Origin: CAYYFX01 sp964571855
GTDB taxonomy: Bacteria > ARS69
Assembly: GCA_964571855.1 (NCBI GenBank)
Contig: CAZNDO010000009.1
Span: forward strand, 95,180-159,179
Direction of reading: 5' to 3'
Length of the DNA: 64,000 bases
The position numbers and the translations under genes are program-made. Numbering within the stretch: the stretch's first letter is position 1; every line of letters begins with the position of its first letter. Positions 33,918 to 42,351 of this stretch are shown one piece after another. The notes beneath the pieces were generated by a model that saw only the letters and a list, made by a program, of their open reading frames with translations, was not told the DNA's origin and ran no database searches.

Positions 33918-34796
33918 ATGGCAGCCAGGAGCCTGGACCAAACGCAAGCCATGCTCGCCCGAGCGCTGAAGTCCGCGTCCGATGTGGGCCCCCTGACGCA
34001 ACGAGACTTGGCGGCCCTCCTTCGGGACAACCGGGAGGAGTGGCGGCTGCCCGCCGGAACCGGCCTCCGGCAGTTCCTCGAGTTCTCGCTCCGCCACACG
34101 AGTCTCCGGAGGGTCGAGCTCCGCTCGAAGGACTACCGCCCGATCACCCGCTACGTCTGGGGAGACCCCAGTGCGTTCGAGCTGGCGCTCTCCATCCGGG
34201 GCAACGCCTACCTCAGTCACGGCACGGCGGTCTTCCTGCGCGGCCTGAGCGACGAGATCCCGAAGGTCGTATACGTGAACTCCGAGCAGAGTGCGAAGCC
34301 GCGTCCGGCAGGGGAACTCACCCAGGCGGCCCTCGACCGGGCGTTCGCGAACCAGCAGCGGAAGTCGAAGCTCGTCTTCACGCACGACGACACCCGGATC
34401 ATTGTCCTCAGCGGCAAGAACACCGGACAGCTCGAGGTGGGAACACTCGAAGGGCCCGCCGGAGAGCGCCTCCGCGTTACCAAGGTCGAACGAACGCTTA
34501 TCGACATCGTTGTCCGTCCCGCGTACGCCGGCGGCATGACGCACGTGCTGCAGGTGTTCGAGAACGCGCGGCCCCGGGTCTCCACGAACGTGCTCATCGC
34601 CACGCTGAAGAAGCTCGACTACACGTACCCGTACCATCAGGCCATCGGCTTCCTCATGGAGCGGGCCGGCTACGGCAGCGATGTCCTCTCGCGCCTGGAG
34701 GCCCTCGGGCTGCGGCACGACTTCTACCTGGTCCACGGGATGAGAGAGACCGAGTTCAGTCGGCGGTGGCGCCTACACTACCCAAAGGGGTTCTAG
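33918..34796 (+). CDS. AbiEi-like type IV antitoxin/regulator
   Basis: A 292-residue protein resembling AbiEi antitoxins. An N-terminal winged-helix-like region (GPLTQRDLAALLRDNREEWRLP) precedes the AbiEi-type core (ALSIRGNAYLSHGTAVFLRGLSDEIPKVVYVN) and a C-terminal domain with VTKVERTLIDIVVRPAYAGG. AbiEi normally represses an operon with the nucleotidyltransferase toxin AbiEii. No AbiEii gene follows here; the 3' end overlaps an opposite-strand coding remnant instead. It is therefore an orphan, or the partner was lost at the island boundary. It may have an independent regulatory role. Confidence 0.65.
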   Translation: MAARSLDQTQAMLARALKSASDVGPLTQRDLAALLRDNREEWRLPAGTGLRQFLEFSLRHTSLRRVELRSKDYRPITRYVWGDPSAFELALSIRGNAYLSHGTAVFLRGLSDEIPKVVYVNSEQSAKPRPAGELTQAALDRAFANQQRKSKLVFTHDDTRIIVLSGKNTGQLEVGTLEGPAGERLRVTKVERTLIDIVVRPAYAGGMTHVLQVFENARPRVSTNVLIATLKKLDYTYPYHQAIGFLMERAGYGSDVLSRLEALGLRHDFYLVHGMRETEFSRRWRLHYPKGF

Positions 34797-34946
34797 CTTC
34801 CCGATCTCAGCCGTGACGAAATCGAAGTAGTCGTCGAACTCCTTCGTCTCCTCCCGGGTCGTGTCCTGGACACGCGGCCAGTCGGTCCGGTGGAACTCGC
34901 GCGTGCCCGCGATGCGCGGCAACAGGACGAGCGGGACGCGATGCAC
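34773..34946 (-). pseudogene. Short minus-strand coding remnant
   Basis: A 57-residue frame (GTG at 34946, TAG at 34773) with strongly G/C-ending codons, reading HRVPLVLLPRIAGTREF...WPRVQDTTREETKEFDDYFDFVTAEIG. The protein-like composition continues upstream in a different frame, suggesting a larger gene broken by a frameshift. It overlaps the last 24 bases of the AbiEi-like gene. No family was recognised. Confidence 0.35.
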
Positions 34947-35202
34947 GAGGCGAAGGTACCGGGAGGCCGGAAACCGACCACGGCACCTCGGCCGCCGTCG
35001 CCGTGGAGTTGACCGGGCAGGACCCGCCCCGTACGGTTCTGGCTGTCATCAGCGCCCGGCCCGTTGACCCTCCGGGGGCAGAGTTCCCGCCCGGCTTGCC
35101 CAGGAGTGCCGGGAGGCGGGGGCTGCGGTCAGTCTTGCGCGCCCTCGGCGAAACCCTTGCAGTCTCCAGCGAGCCGCATCAGGAACGTGAGGTCGGGAAG
35201 AC
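34947..35202. other. Intergenic leader before darT copy 1
   Basis: No convincing plus-strand gene lies between the AbiEi-like stop and darT. The interval holds the probable 5' part of the broken minus-strand gene and must contain the promoter of the first darTG pair. A TTGACC at 35009-35014 is the best -35 candidate, but no good -10 follows it. Confidence 0.4.
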
Positions 35203-35872
35203 ATGAGTGCGGCGCGTGGTGTCCCCATGGCGCAACTGACACCGGAGCGAGCTTTGATCTTCCGGCTCGTTCACATCGCGAACGTGCCGTGGATCCTGGA
35301 CCATGGGTTGCACTGCCGGACGAGCGCGTCCCTGGATCCGAACTACGTGGAGATCGGGAGCCCCGACCTCATCGGCAAGAGAACTCGGCGCACTGTCCCG
35401 ATTCCGCCGGGTGGGACGCTCGGGGACTACGTGCCGTTCTACTTCACCCCGTGCTCCCCGATGCTCTTCAACATCACGACCGGCTGGAACCGTGCGGTGG
35501 CCCAACGGGAGCCACAAGAACTCGTGCATGTCGTGTCTTCGCTTCGGGCCCTCCAAGAGAGCGGGGCGCCGTGCGTCATCACGGACCGACATGCGTATCT
35601 GCAGACCGCCCAGTTCTTCGAGGGACTCCAGCACGTGGACAAGATCGACTGGCCGATCCTCCCAGCGGCGGGACTTCAAGCGGGACGAGCGCGACCCCGA
35701 GAAAGTGGAGCGGTACCAGGCCGAAGCCCTGGTGCACCGTCACGTTCCGATCGGCGCCGTGTCCCATATCGTTTGCGCCAGGTCCGCGGAAGCGGATAGT
35801 CTGGTAGCCGAAGTGCGGCGCCGGAACCTGTCGATCCAAGTGGCCTGCAAGCCGGGGTGGTTCTTCGGATGA
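35203..35872 (+). pseudogene. darT: DarT-like DNA ADP-ribosyltransferase, frameshifted copy 1
   Basis: The first 150 or so residues match the intact DarT at 50.7 kb (ALIFRLVHIANVPWILDHG, NYVEIGSPDLIGKR, GDYVPFYFTPCSPML). After DWPIL the frame is lost, and the remaining family sequence (DFKRDERDPEKVERYQAEALV and onwards) continues in the +1 frame to 35872. Removing one C from the CCC at 35661-35663 restores a full-length protein. The lost part includes the conserved Glu of QAEALVHRHVP, the probable catalytic residue. DarT modifies thymidines in single-stranded DNA. As read, this copy is toxin-dead, unless there is a sequencing indel or programmed slippage. Confidence 0.85.
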
Positions 35873-36954
35873 TCCGCTATGCGCAGGGAAACCTCCTGGA
35901 AGCACCCGTAGAGGCCCTGGTCAACACCGTCAACGAAGTCGGCGTGATGGGGAAGGGGATCGCCCTCATGTTCCGCGACGCGTTCCCGGTCTCCGCCCGG
36001 GAGTACGTGAAGGCGGCCGAGCGGAAGGAGGTCCGCGTCGGGACGATGCTCGTCACGCGGAACGAGGCGCTCGTCGGTCCCCGGTGGATCATCCACTTCC
36101 CCACGAAGCGTCACTGGCGCCATCCCTCGCGGATCGAGTGGATCCGTGAAGGGCTTGGGGATCTCGCGCGCGTCGTCCAGGAGAACGGGATCCGATCCAT
36201 CGCCGTGCCCCCGCTGGGCTGCGGTCAGGGTGGGCTGGAGTGGAGCCTCGTCCGCGCCGCCATCGAGGAAGCCCTTTCGTCCCTGATCGCCGTGGATGTC
36301 GTCGTCTTCGAGCCGACGGCACGCTACCAGGGTGGCATCAAGCGAGCAGGCGTCGAGACCCTCACCCCCGCGCGTGCACTCATCGTGGAGTTGGTGCGGC
36401 GATACTCCGTACTGGAGCTCGGCTGCTCGAACCTGGAGGTGCAGAAGCTCGCGTGGTTCCTGCAGCGTTCCCTGGAGCGGTTTGCCGGGGAGGACATCCT
36501 GGATCTGAGGTTCGAGGCCAGTCGCTACGGACCCTACGCGGACCGCCTGCGGCACCTGCTGGACGCCCTCGACGGGAGCTACCTCCACTGCGCGAAGCGG
36601 CTGGGAGATGCAGGGCCGCTGGAACCGATCTGGCCCGACCCGGAACGGCGTGCTGCGGTAGCGGAGTACCTGGCGAGCGAGGAGGCGGCCAGCTATCTGC
36701 CCGCGCTGGAAGCCACGACCGAGCTCATCGACGGGTTCGAGTCCCCCTTCGGCATGGAGCTCCTGGCGACCGTCGACTGGTTGCTCGAGAGAGAGCAGTG
36801 CGCGCCGACGGTCTCGGGACTCCGGCGCGGCTTGGCGGCGTGGCCGGGCGGCGCCGCGGCGGCCCGGCGGAAGCAGGAGATGTTCGACGACCGCGTGCTC
36901 GGCCTGGCACTGGTCCGGCTCAGGTCCGTGGCTGCGAGCGCGGCTCGGCCGTGA
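35869..36954 (+). CDS. darG: DarG macrodomain antitoxin, copy 1
   Basis: A 361-residue antitoxin. The N-terminal macrodomain (residues 1-160) shows NTVNEVGVMGKGIA, PTKRHWRHPSR and PPLGCGQGGLEW, features of DarG enzymes that remove ADP-ribose from thymidine in DNA. The C-terminal domain (about 170-350; VQKLAWFLQRSLE, SRYGPYADRLRHLLDALDGSYLHC) is the DarG segment that also binds and blocks the toxin. The ATG overlaps the darT stop as ATGA. It aligns without gaps to copy 2, also 361 residues. The antitoxin is intact although its toxin is frameshifted, so it may add immunity against other DarT-like toxins. Confidence 0.9.
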   Translation: MIRYAQGNLLEAPVEALVNTVNEVGVMGKGIALMFRDAFPVSAREYVKAAERKEVRVGTMLVTRNEALVGPRWIIHFPTKRHWRHPSRIEWIREGLGDLARVVQENGIRSIAVPPLGCGQGGLEWSLVRAAIEEALSSLIAVDVVVFEPTARYQGGIKRAGVETLTPARALIVELVRRYSVLELGCSNLEVQKLAWFLQRSLERFAGEDILDLRFEASRYGPYADRLRHLLDALDGSYLHCAKRLGDAGPLEPIWPDPERRAAVAEYLASEEAASYLPALEATTELIDGFESPFGMELLATVDWLLEREQCAPTVSGLRRGLAAWPGGAAAARRKQEMFDDRVLGLALVRLRSVAASAARP

Positions 36955-37168
36955 GCGTGAGCGACGGCCATGGCGTTCGGCCGGAGTGTCGCTCGGGGCG
37001 GATGACCGGAGCCGAATAACCCCGCCCGAGGCCACGCGGCGTGTCGAGCGTGGAAGCTTCGAACGCCGCGCGTGGCCCGCCCGCAGCGCCGTCCGCCTGT
37101 CCCTTCCGGTACACTCCCGGCACTCGGCCGCGGCCCCGACGCCGCAGGCTGCCGCCCCCGGAGGGAGC

Positions 37169-38404
37169 ATGCCGCGCGCAGCCACCGCACACCGCTGGGA
37201 GTTCCGCGCGAGGTTCCGGCGGAACGCCTTCGGCTGGCAGTCGCAGCCGGCGATCGCGCGGGTCCACGAGGCGGTCGTGGAGATCACCGACGTCGCCCGG
37301 CGGGATCCCGTGCGCGGGGCCGAGGGCGCGGTGATCTTCCTGGAGAAGGTGTCGCCCGCGCTCGAGCACGTGGACGGGTCCTCAGGAGCCATGGGCACCG
37401 CCGTCCGCCACGCCATCGCCGCGCTCGTTCCCGTGATCGCCGCGGCGCCGGTGGGGGATGCCGCGCGGCAGCGGTGGCTGGAGCGGCTGTTCGAGGCGCA
37501 CGCCCGGGACGAGATTCCCTGGATCGAGGACCTCACGGAGTACTGGGGCGAGCTGTGCATGTCGCGTGAGGTCGCGTCGGCGTGGGCGGGCCGGCTGCTC
37601 CCGCGCGCGCGGCAGGCGCTCCGGCGGACGAAGGAGCGGTGGGACTTCTTCCACGGGACGTCGGCGTGCCTGAGCGCGCTCCTGGCCGCGGAGCGGTACG
37701 ACGAACTGCTGGAGTTGCTGGCCAGGGAGAGGTTCTGGCCCTACCGGCGCTGGGCGGTGGAGGCGCTGATCGCGCAGGGGCGCCTCGACGAGGCGCTCGC
37801 GATGGCGGAGGCCGGCCGCGGCGTCGGGGGCAGCGACGGGGCGATCGATCGCGTCTGCGAGAGGATCCTCCTGGCGAAGGGGCAGGCGGACGAGGCGTAT
37901 CGCCGGTACGGGCTGAACGCGAACCGGGCGAACACCTACGTGGCGTGGTACCGCGCGGTGAAGGCGAAGTACCCGCACAAGGGCGCGGCCGAGGTGCTGG
38001 ACGACCTCATGGCCCTGACCCCGGGCCAGGAGGGCAAGTGGTTCGCCGCCGCGAAGGAAGCGAAGCTGTTCGAGGAGGCGGTCGCGCTGGCGAACCGCAC
38101 GCCGTGCGACCCGCGGACCTTGACGCGCGCGGCGCGGGATTTCGCGAAGCGCAACCCGGCGTTCGCGGTGGAGGCGGGCGTGGCGGCGCTGCGGTGGCTC
38201 GCGGACGGGTACGGGTACGAGATCACGGGGGCGGACGTTTGGAGGGCGTACCGGCACACGATGGAGGCGGCGGGGAACGCCGGTGCGGAGGCGGCCGTTC
38301 GCGAGCGGGTGGCGAAGGTGGTGCGGGAGGGGAAGGGGGCGCGCTTCGTGGAGGAGGTGCTGGGGGAGAAGCTGCGGGCGCCGGACGGAGGGGGGAGGAC
38401 GTGA
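37169..38404 (+). CDS. Helical-repeat protein of unknown function
   Basis: A 411-residue soluble, almost all-helical protein with TPR-like pairs: CLSALLAAERYDELLELLARERFWPYRRWAVEALIAQGRLDEALAMAEAGRG, CERILLAKGQADEAYRRYGLNANRANTYVAWYRAVKAKYP, KWFAAAKEAKLFEEAVALANRTPCDPRTLTRAARDF. No enzymatic motif and no signal peptide. The ATG at 37169 has GGAGGGA upstream; the long open frame before it is not protein-like. It starts a three-gene overlapping run with two secreted proteins. Its presence inside the defence island may be incidental. Confidence 0.72.
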   Translation: MPRAATAHRWEFRARFRRNAFGWQSQPAIARVHEAVVEITDVARRDPVRGAEGAVIFLEKVSPALEHVDGSSGAMGTAVRHAIAALVPVIAAAPVGDAARQRWLERLFEAHARDEIPWIEDLTEYWGELCMSREVASAWAGRLLPRARQALRRTKERWDFFHGTSACLSALLAAERYDELLELLARERFWPYRRWAVEALIAQGRLDEALAMAEAGRGVGGSDGAIDRVCERILLAKGQADEAYRRYGLNANRANTYVAWYRAVKAKYPHKGAAEVLDDLMALTPGQEGKWFAAAKEAKLFEEAVALANRTPCDPRTLTRAARDFAKRNPAFAVEAGVAALRWLADGYGYEITGADVWRAYRHTMEAAGNAGAEAAVRERVAKVVREGKGARFVEEVLGEKLRAPDGGGRT

Positions 38405-38907
38405 TCGGGTGGCGACGCGTTGCGGCGAGGGCGGCGCTTCTGGCGGCGGCGGCGGCCGGCGCGCTTGCGGCTGGCCCGGCGGCCGCGCCCGCCGCCGAGG
38501 CGGATCTGCGGATCCAGGTGGAGTGCACGACCGAGCACGTGTGCTCCGTCACGCTGCGGGACGCCGCCGACCCCGCAATGCAGCCCGTGACCACCCGCTT
38601 CCAGGCCGACCGGCTCGACGCCCACGGCGAGTGGCTGCCGGGCGTGGCGGACGGGGAGTTCGACAACCCCAAGCCCGGGGCGTACCTCCTCACCTTCTAC
38701 CTCGTGGAGGGCGAGGACGGCGTGATCCGAAACGCCACGCGGGAGGATCCCCAGGACGCCCTCCTGATCGAGAAGATCACCCTGGTGCTCGACGAGCGCG
38801 GGCACGTCGTCTACTTCCACGGGGTCGTGCACAAGCGGGAGGACACGAAGGTGCTGCGGTCCTACCTGTGGGGGTACCCGCCGGGCACGTACACGAGGGT
38901 GGAATGA
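38401..38907 (+). CDS. Secreted protein, LWGYPPG family member 1
   Basis: A 168-residue exported protein beginning at GTG, which overlaps the previous stop as GTGA. The signal peptide is Ala-rich (AALLAAAAAGALAAGPAAA). The mature chain is one beta domain with a Cys pair (VECTTEHVCSVTL), ending EDTKVLRSYLWGYPPGTYTRVE. The next gene ends in the same style, so the two are paralogues or subunits of one envelope complex. Function is unknown. Confidence 0.72.
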   Translation: MIGWRRVAARAALLAAAAAGALAAGPAAAPAAEADLRIQVECTTEHVCSVTLRDAADPAMQPVTTRFQADRLDAHGEWLPGVADGEFDNPKPGAYLLTFYLVEGEDGVIRNATREDPQDALLIEKITLVLDERGHVVYFHGVVHKREDTKVLRSYLWGYPPGTYTRVE

Positions 38908-39404
38908 GCCCCGGGCGGGCGGCGGGCGCGGCGGGAAGGGCGGCGGCCGCGATGGCCGCGGCGGCGTGCGCGGTCGGGCTGCTGGGGACGGCGGGCCTGG
39001 CCACGCCGGCCGAGGCAGCCCCCTACAAGGTCCGCGTGCTGTCCGTCGCCGGGAGCCACGAGATCATCGTGCGAGTGGAGGTCCCGCGGGACGGCGAGGT
39101 CCAGATGGCCGAGACGGCGTTCCGCGTGAACGAGGTCCACCCGCGCGGGACCTTCGCGCCGGCCCGGGCGCAGTCGGACGTGACGGACAGCCCGCTGCAG
39201 GGCATGCACGTGAACACGTTCGACGTGGACATCGTGGACGGCGACGGGAAGTCCACGAGGTCGGAGCGGATGACGGCGGTGCTGGACTTCGACGAGCACG
39301 CGGTCGTGACGTTCTTCGCGGGGACGGTGACGGATGCGGAAGGGACGAAGGTGGTGCGGTGCGTGCTCTGGGGGTATCCGCCGGGGGTGCAGCGGGAGTT
39401 GTGA
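38904..39404 (+). CDS. Secreted protein, LWGYPPG family member 2
   Basis: A 166-residue exported protein, ATG overlapping the previous stop as ATGA. The signal region is Ala/Gly-rich and ends near AEA. The mature domain is beta-rich (YKVRVLSVAGSHEIIVRVEVPRDGEVQMAETAFRVNEVHP) and ends GTKVVRCVLWGYPPG, matching the end of the preceding protein (KVLRSYLWGYPPG). Translational coupling of the pair suggests equal expression. Function is unknown. Confidence 0.72.
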   Translation: MSPGRAAGAAGRAAAAMAAAACAVGLLGTAGLATPAEAAPYKVRVLSVAGSHEIIVRVEVPRDGEVQMAETAFRVNEVHPRGTFAPARAQSDVTDSPLQGMHVNTFDVDIVDGDGKSTRSERMTAVLDFDEHAVVTFFAGTVTDAEGTKVVRCVLWGYPPGVQREL

Positions 39405-39475
39405 GGGGGTGTCGCGAGCGGCGGGTGCCTCACTCCAGCCGGTCTGATGGGAGGATCCTCCCGCACGCGCCTGAG

Positions 39476-40054
39476 CTAGGGCTTGCAGTGCCGGCAGGGG
39501 CGATATCCGCTCTCTCGTGCTTCCTCTCGCGAGGAGAAGACAATCGCTCGATCCCGATCCAGCCGTGTGACCCAGGAGCAACCTGCACGATGGAAGAGAG
39601 GCTCGCCGTATCCCTGGTGCCCGCTCGCGAAGTAGCCCTCGTTCTCCTGCTTGCGGCGCTTGCCGTCCTGCCGCTCCAGCCGCTCGATGACCTCCGGTGT
39701 GTAACCGAGTCGCGCGAGTTCGCGTGTACGTGCCGCGCGCTCGCGTTCGCTCAGCGCTTGTGGCCTGGCCTCAGGTGTACTGGCTGTTGGCACGACCGGG
39801 GCGGCGGCACGGGCCTGCAAGGCGGCAGGTCGAGGGCGCGACGCAGACGGCGGATGCTCCCCGGTGGCCACCGCCCGCTTCCAGTACTCGAACCACTGCT
39901 TCTCCAGAGAAGTGCAGGCACGGCCCCGGCCTTGACACACGGCGAGGAAGTGGCGCTCGAATCCGGTTCGAGGCGGAATGACCCGATGCCACAGGTCGGC
40001 GATGTGCTGCCTATCCTGTTTGCTGAGCACGGTGGCCCCCAACTCCTCCTTCAC
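39476..40054 (-). CDS. Protein with C-terminal Ada-like zinc-binding motif
   Basis: A 192-residue cytoplasmic protein. The first 70 residues are helical (DRQHIADLWHRVIPP..., ACTSLEKQWFEYWKRAV); a Pro/Ala linker and charged helices follow. The C-terminus reads FHRAGCSWV...IVFSSREEARESGYRPCRHCKP, the metal-binding motif of the Ada N-domain, which in Ada senses methyl-phosphotriesters. The motif is common in small DNA-associated proteins, often next to nucleases. The start is GTG 40054 with AGGAAGGA upstream (TTG 40057 is also possible). The longer frame would overlap the DUF91-type gene. It lies directly downstream of that gene. Confidence 0.6.
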   Translation of the reverse strand: MKEELGATVLSKQDRQHIADLWHRVIPPRTGFERHFLAVCQGRGRACTSLEKQWFEYWKRAVATGEHPPSASRPRPAALQARAAAPVVPTASTPEARPQALSERERAARTRELARLGYTPEVIERLERQDGKRRKQENEGYFASGHQGYGEPLFHRAGCSWVTRLDRDRAIVFSSREEARESGYRPCRHCKP

Positions 40055-40068
40055 CAACGCCGTCCTTC

Positions 40069-41100
40069 CTAGCGGTCGGATGCCAAGTGACGGGGCCCAC
40101 GGTGCCCTTCTGACAACTCCGCCAGAACCTCTTGGAGCAGGTCTCGCATTCCCTCGCGAACAACGTAGTTGTCCTTGGCCCACGGATAATCCGGATAGTC
40201 GTATCCAAAGACCTGACGTAGAAAGTCATTGCGCGCGGCGCCAATCTGCTTGGAGATGTGGACCGCAGCATACCCCGCCGCAGTCGGCGTGTCATAGAGG
40301 CCGGAGGCCACGAGGGATTTGACAAGGTCGAGACGGGACACCGTCTTCTGTTGAAGAAGCGCTGGGGCCAGGACATCCCTAATGTTCCTGATCGCCGCGT
40401 ACTCGTCCTTGGCGAGATATTCTCGGAGCATTGCCCGTACCTGCTCAGGCTGGTGCTGGCCTGGCACATCAGACATGGGAATCTCAAACTTGCGCCTTCG
40501 GGCGCGCTGCTCCTCAACGTCCTCGGGTACGACTACCGTCTTGGTCAGTACCTCGTCGCCGCCGGAGGTGCGGACGTAGTTCAGGACCACCGCATTAACG
40601 CCAACCCCATACGTACTGGACATCCAAGAGATCATGCGCTCCAGGGCGGTCTCCACGGAGAATCCCACCAGCAAGATTCGCTGCGACTCGTTGATGCTGA
40701 TGGACTCGAGATCGGTGTCAGGGAAAGTGTCCGAGAGCACCGTCTCCAAGTCGCGACCCGTGTACGTGGCGCAGATCTCCGAGAGCTTGTCCGCCGTCCA
40801 CTCGGCCACTGCCGAAGCATAGTCCACGGCTTGCGCGAGGACCTCTCTTGGCAGGCGGTCGCGTTTGAGTTCGACAACGACTGCATTGCCCGCCCGGTCG
40901 ATGCCGAGGAGGTCGAGCGGACCCGACGGAGTGGGGACCTGGCGTCCGATGATTGCGAGGCCAGGAGCAAGAATGGATGGGTCACTAGCGATCCACGCCT
41001 CCAGGTCAAGATGCTCGGTTCGCCCCTCCCTCGCTAGGTCTGTTTCGATGGGTGCCAGCTTGCCATCGACGATTTGCCAGGACCTGATCGCAGTTGCCAT
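40069..41100 (-). CDS. DUF91/EndoMS-like PD-(D/E)XK nuclease
   Basis: A 343-residue protein whose N-terminal half carries a PD-(D/E)XK nuclease core of the DUF91/NucS-EndoMS type: GPLDLLGIDRAGNAVVVELKRDRLPREVLAQAVDYASAV, giving catalytic Asp (DLLGID), Glu-x-Lys (ELK) and the following Gln. The C-terminal half (RAMLREYLAKDEYAAIRNIRDVLAPALL...) is helical. Homologues occur near restriction and defence genes and are thought to cut branched or foreign DNA. The ATG at 41100 has AAGGGA 5 bases upstream. Forms a probable two-gene operon with the Ada-motif protein downstream. Confidence 0.8.
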   Translation of the reverse strand: MATAIRSWQIVDGKLAPIETDLAREGRTEHLDLEAWIASDPSILAPGLAIIGRQVPTPSGPLDLLGIDRAGNAVVVELKRDRLPREVLAQAVDYASAVAEWTADKLSEICATYTGRDLETVLSDTFPDTDLESISINESQRILLVGFSVETALERMISWMSSTYGVGVNAVVLNYVRTSGGDEVLTKTVVVPEDVEEQRARRRKFEIPMSDVPGQHQPEQVRAMLREYLAKDEYAAIRNIRDVLAPALLQQKTVSRLDLVKSLVASGLYDTPTAAGYAAVHISKQIGAARNDFLRQVFGYDYPDYPWAKDNYVVREGMRDLLQEVLAELSEGHRGPRHLASDR

Positions 41101-41292
41101 ACTAGTCCCTTCGAGCGGAGGCACGTTGGGGGCGGGTCGGCGGCTCCACCTGGTCCCTCCTCGGACGGTGCGGAGACGTTGTAGCGCCATCGCTCGCGAA
41201 TGTCGAGTGCCTCGGGAGGGAAAGGGCAGCAGGGGTGCCGTCTGCCCTGGGGTTGAGCGGGCTCGAGGGCCCCGAGACAGGTGTCAGCACAG

Positions 41293-42204
41293 TCAGCAGG
41301 CATCTCGGAAGGCGAGATACCGCACCTCGAGAAGCTCCCGATTTGGCCTCCAGTCCGTGCGCCGCGGCAGTGCGATCGCTCGGTTGTTCATCTCCTGCAA
41401 CCCGTACCTGAGCATTGGTCCATCGATCTCATCCAGAATGTCCTTCCGCACCTCGATGCGGTAGTCCGGACGGACGCCGAGAATGTGGCGGTCGAACGCT
41501 GCGTGGTGGATCTTGCAGAGGGCGAGGCCGTTCACGATCCGCGGCTCGCCGCGTTCCTCGGAGTCCGGGATGATATGGGCCGCGTCCAGCAGCTCCTCGT
41601 GCCGGAGATGGCACATGGAGCATTGCGCGCGGTAGGCGGCGAGCACTCGCTCACGGAATGCGTGTTGGTGAAGTCGGCGGCGGACTGTGGAGGTCACGTA
41701 AAGGCGGCGTGCCTCGTCAGCGGGGCTCGAAGCCGTGGCATCGGCCTCCGGGAGCGCGACCGCCACGGTGTCCGCCTCATCCACCTGCACCGTGAACGTG
41801 AGGCGAGCGGCGTCATCCCCCACGACGTACGCCGGCCAGGACGCCAGGTACTTCCCCGGGACGACGCCGTGCAGGTACACGAGCGGCCGGCGCCCCTCCA
41901 TCAGGCGGCGGAGGCCAACGTTCTCACGATGCTGCGGGTCGGTGCCGCGGTATCGGTACTGGACCAGTCCATCTGTCGTGAACGAATCGTCGTACGGGCC
42001 GTCGTGTGAAGTCCGGATGGACAGGGGCAGCTCCGGCAGGGCAGCAGGCTTGAAGATGCCCTGCTGGCTCACCAAGGGCACTCGCTTGCCCTCGAACTGG
42101 AAACCGGCGAGCAGCAGGTGCCAGGGCAGAACATCGCCGTGCAGAGCGGTCTGCTGGCGAAGCCACGCGAAGGCGGCCAACCGCACTCTGCTGTCGCGGT
42201 CCAT
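41293..42204 (-). CDS. HNH-family restriction-like endonuclease
   Basis: A 303-residue protein. An N-terminal helical part (VRLAAFAWLRQQTALHGDVLPWHLL) precedes the segment GPYDDSFTTDGLVQYRYRGTDPQHRENVGLRR and GKYLASWPAYVVGDD, typical of putative restriction endonucleases of this family. The C-terminal HNH module is CSMCHLRHEELLDAAHIIPDSEERGEPRIVNGLALCKIHHAAFD, with paired Cys and the AHI/HHAAFD catalytic and metal sites. It may act as a modification-dependent nuclease; that is inference from the family. It is divergent from the drmD-like gene across 147 bases, so the two may share control. The frame runs far upstream through that gene, but the ATG at 42204 is the natural start. Confidence 0.85.
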   Translation of the reverse strand: MDRDSRVRLAAFAWLRQQTALHGDVLPWHLLLAGFQFEGKRVPLVSQQGIFKPAALPELPLSIRTSHDGPYDDSFTTDGLVQYRYRGTDPQHRENVGLRRLMEGRRPLVYLHGVVPGKYLASWPAYVVGDDAARLTFTVQVDEADTVAVALPEADATASSPADEARRLYVTSTVRRRLHQHAFRERVLAAYRAQCSMCHLRHEELLDAAHIIPDSEERGEPRIVNGLALCKIHHAAFDRHILGVRPDYRIEVRKDILDEIDGPMLRYGLQEMNNRAIALPRRTDWRPNRELLEVRYLAFRDAC

Positions 42205-42351
42205 CGCAGGCTCCCGAGGGAACGGCAGTATGACGGGGATCCTTCTCGCGGGGCAAGCGGGGCCTCGGGGCCACGGCAAGCGGTCCTCGCGGCGCGCCAA
42301 GCAAACCCCACCCCCTTGGCCACCCGGGGGGTCTCGGGGTAGGGTCGCCCC

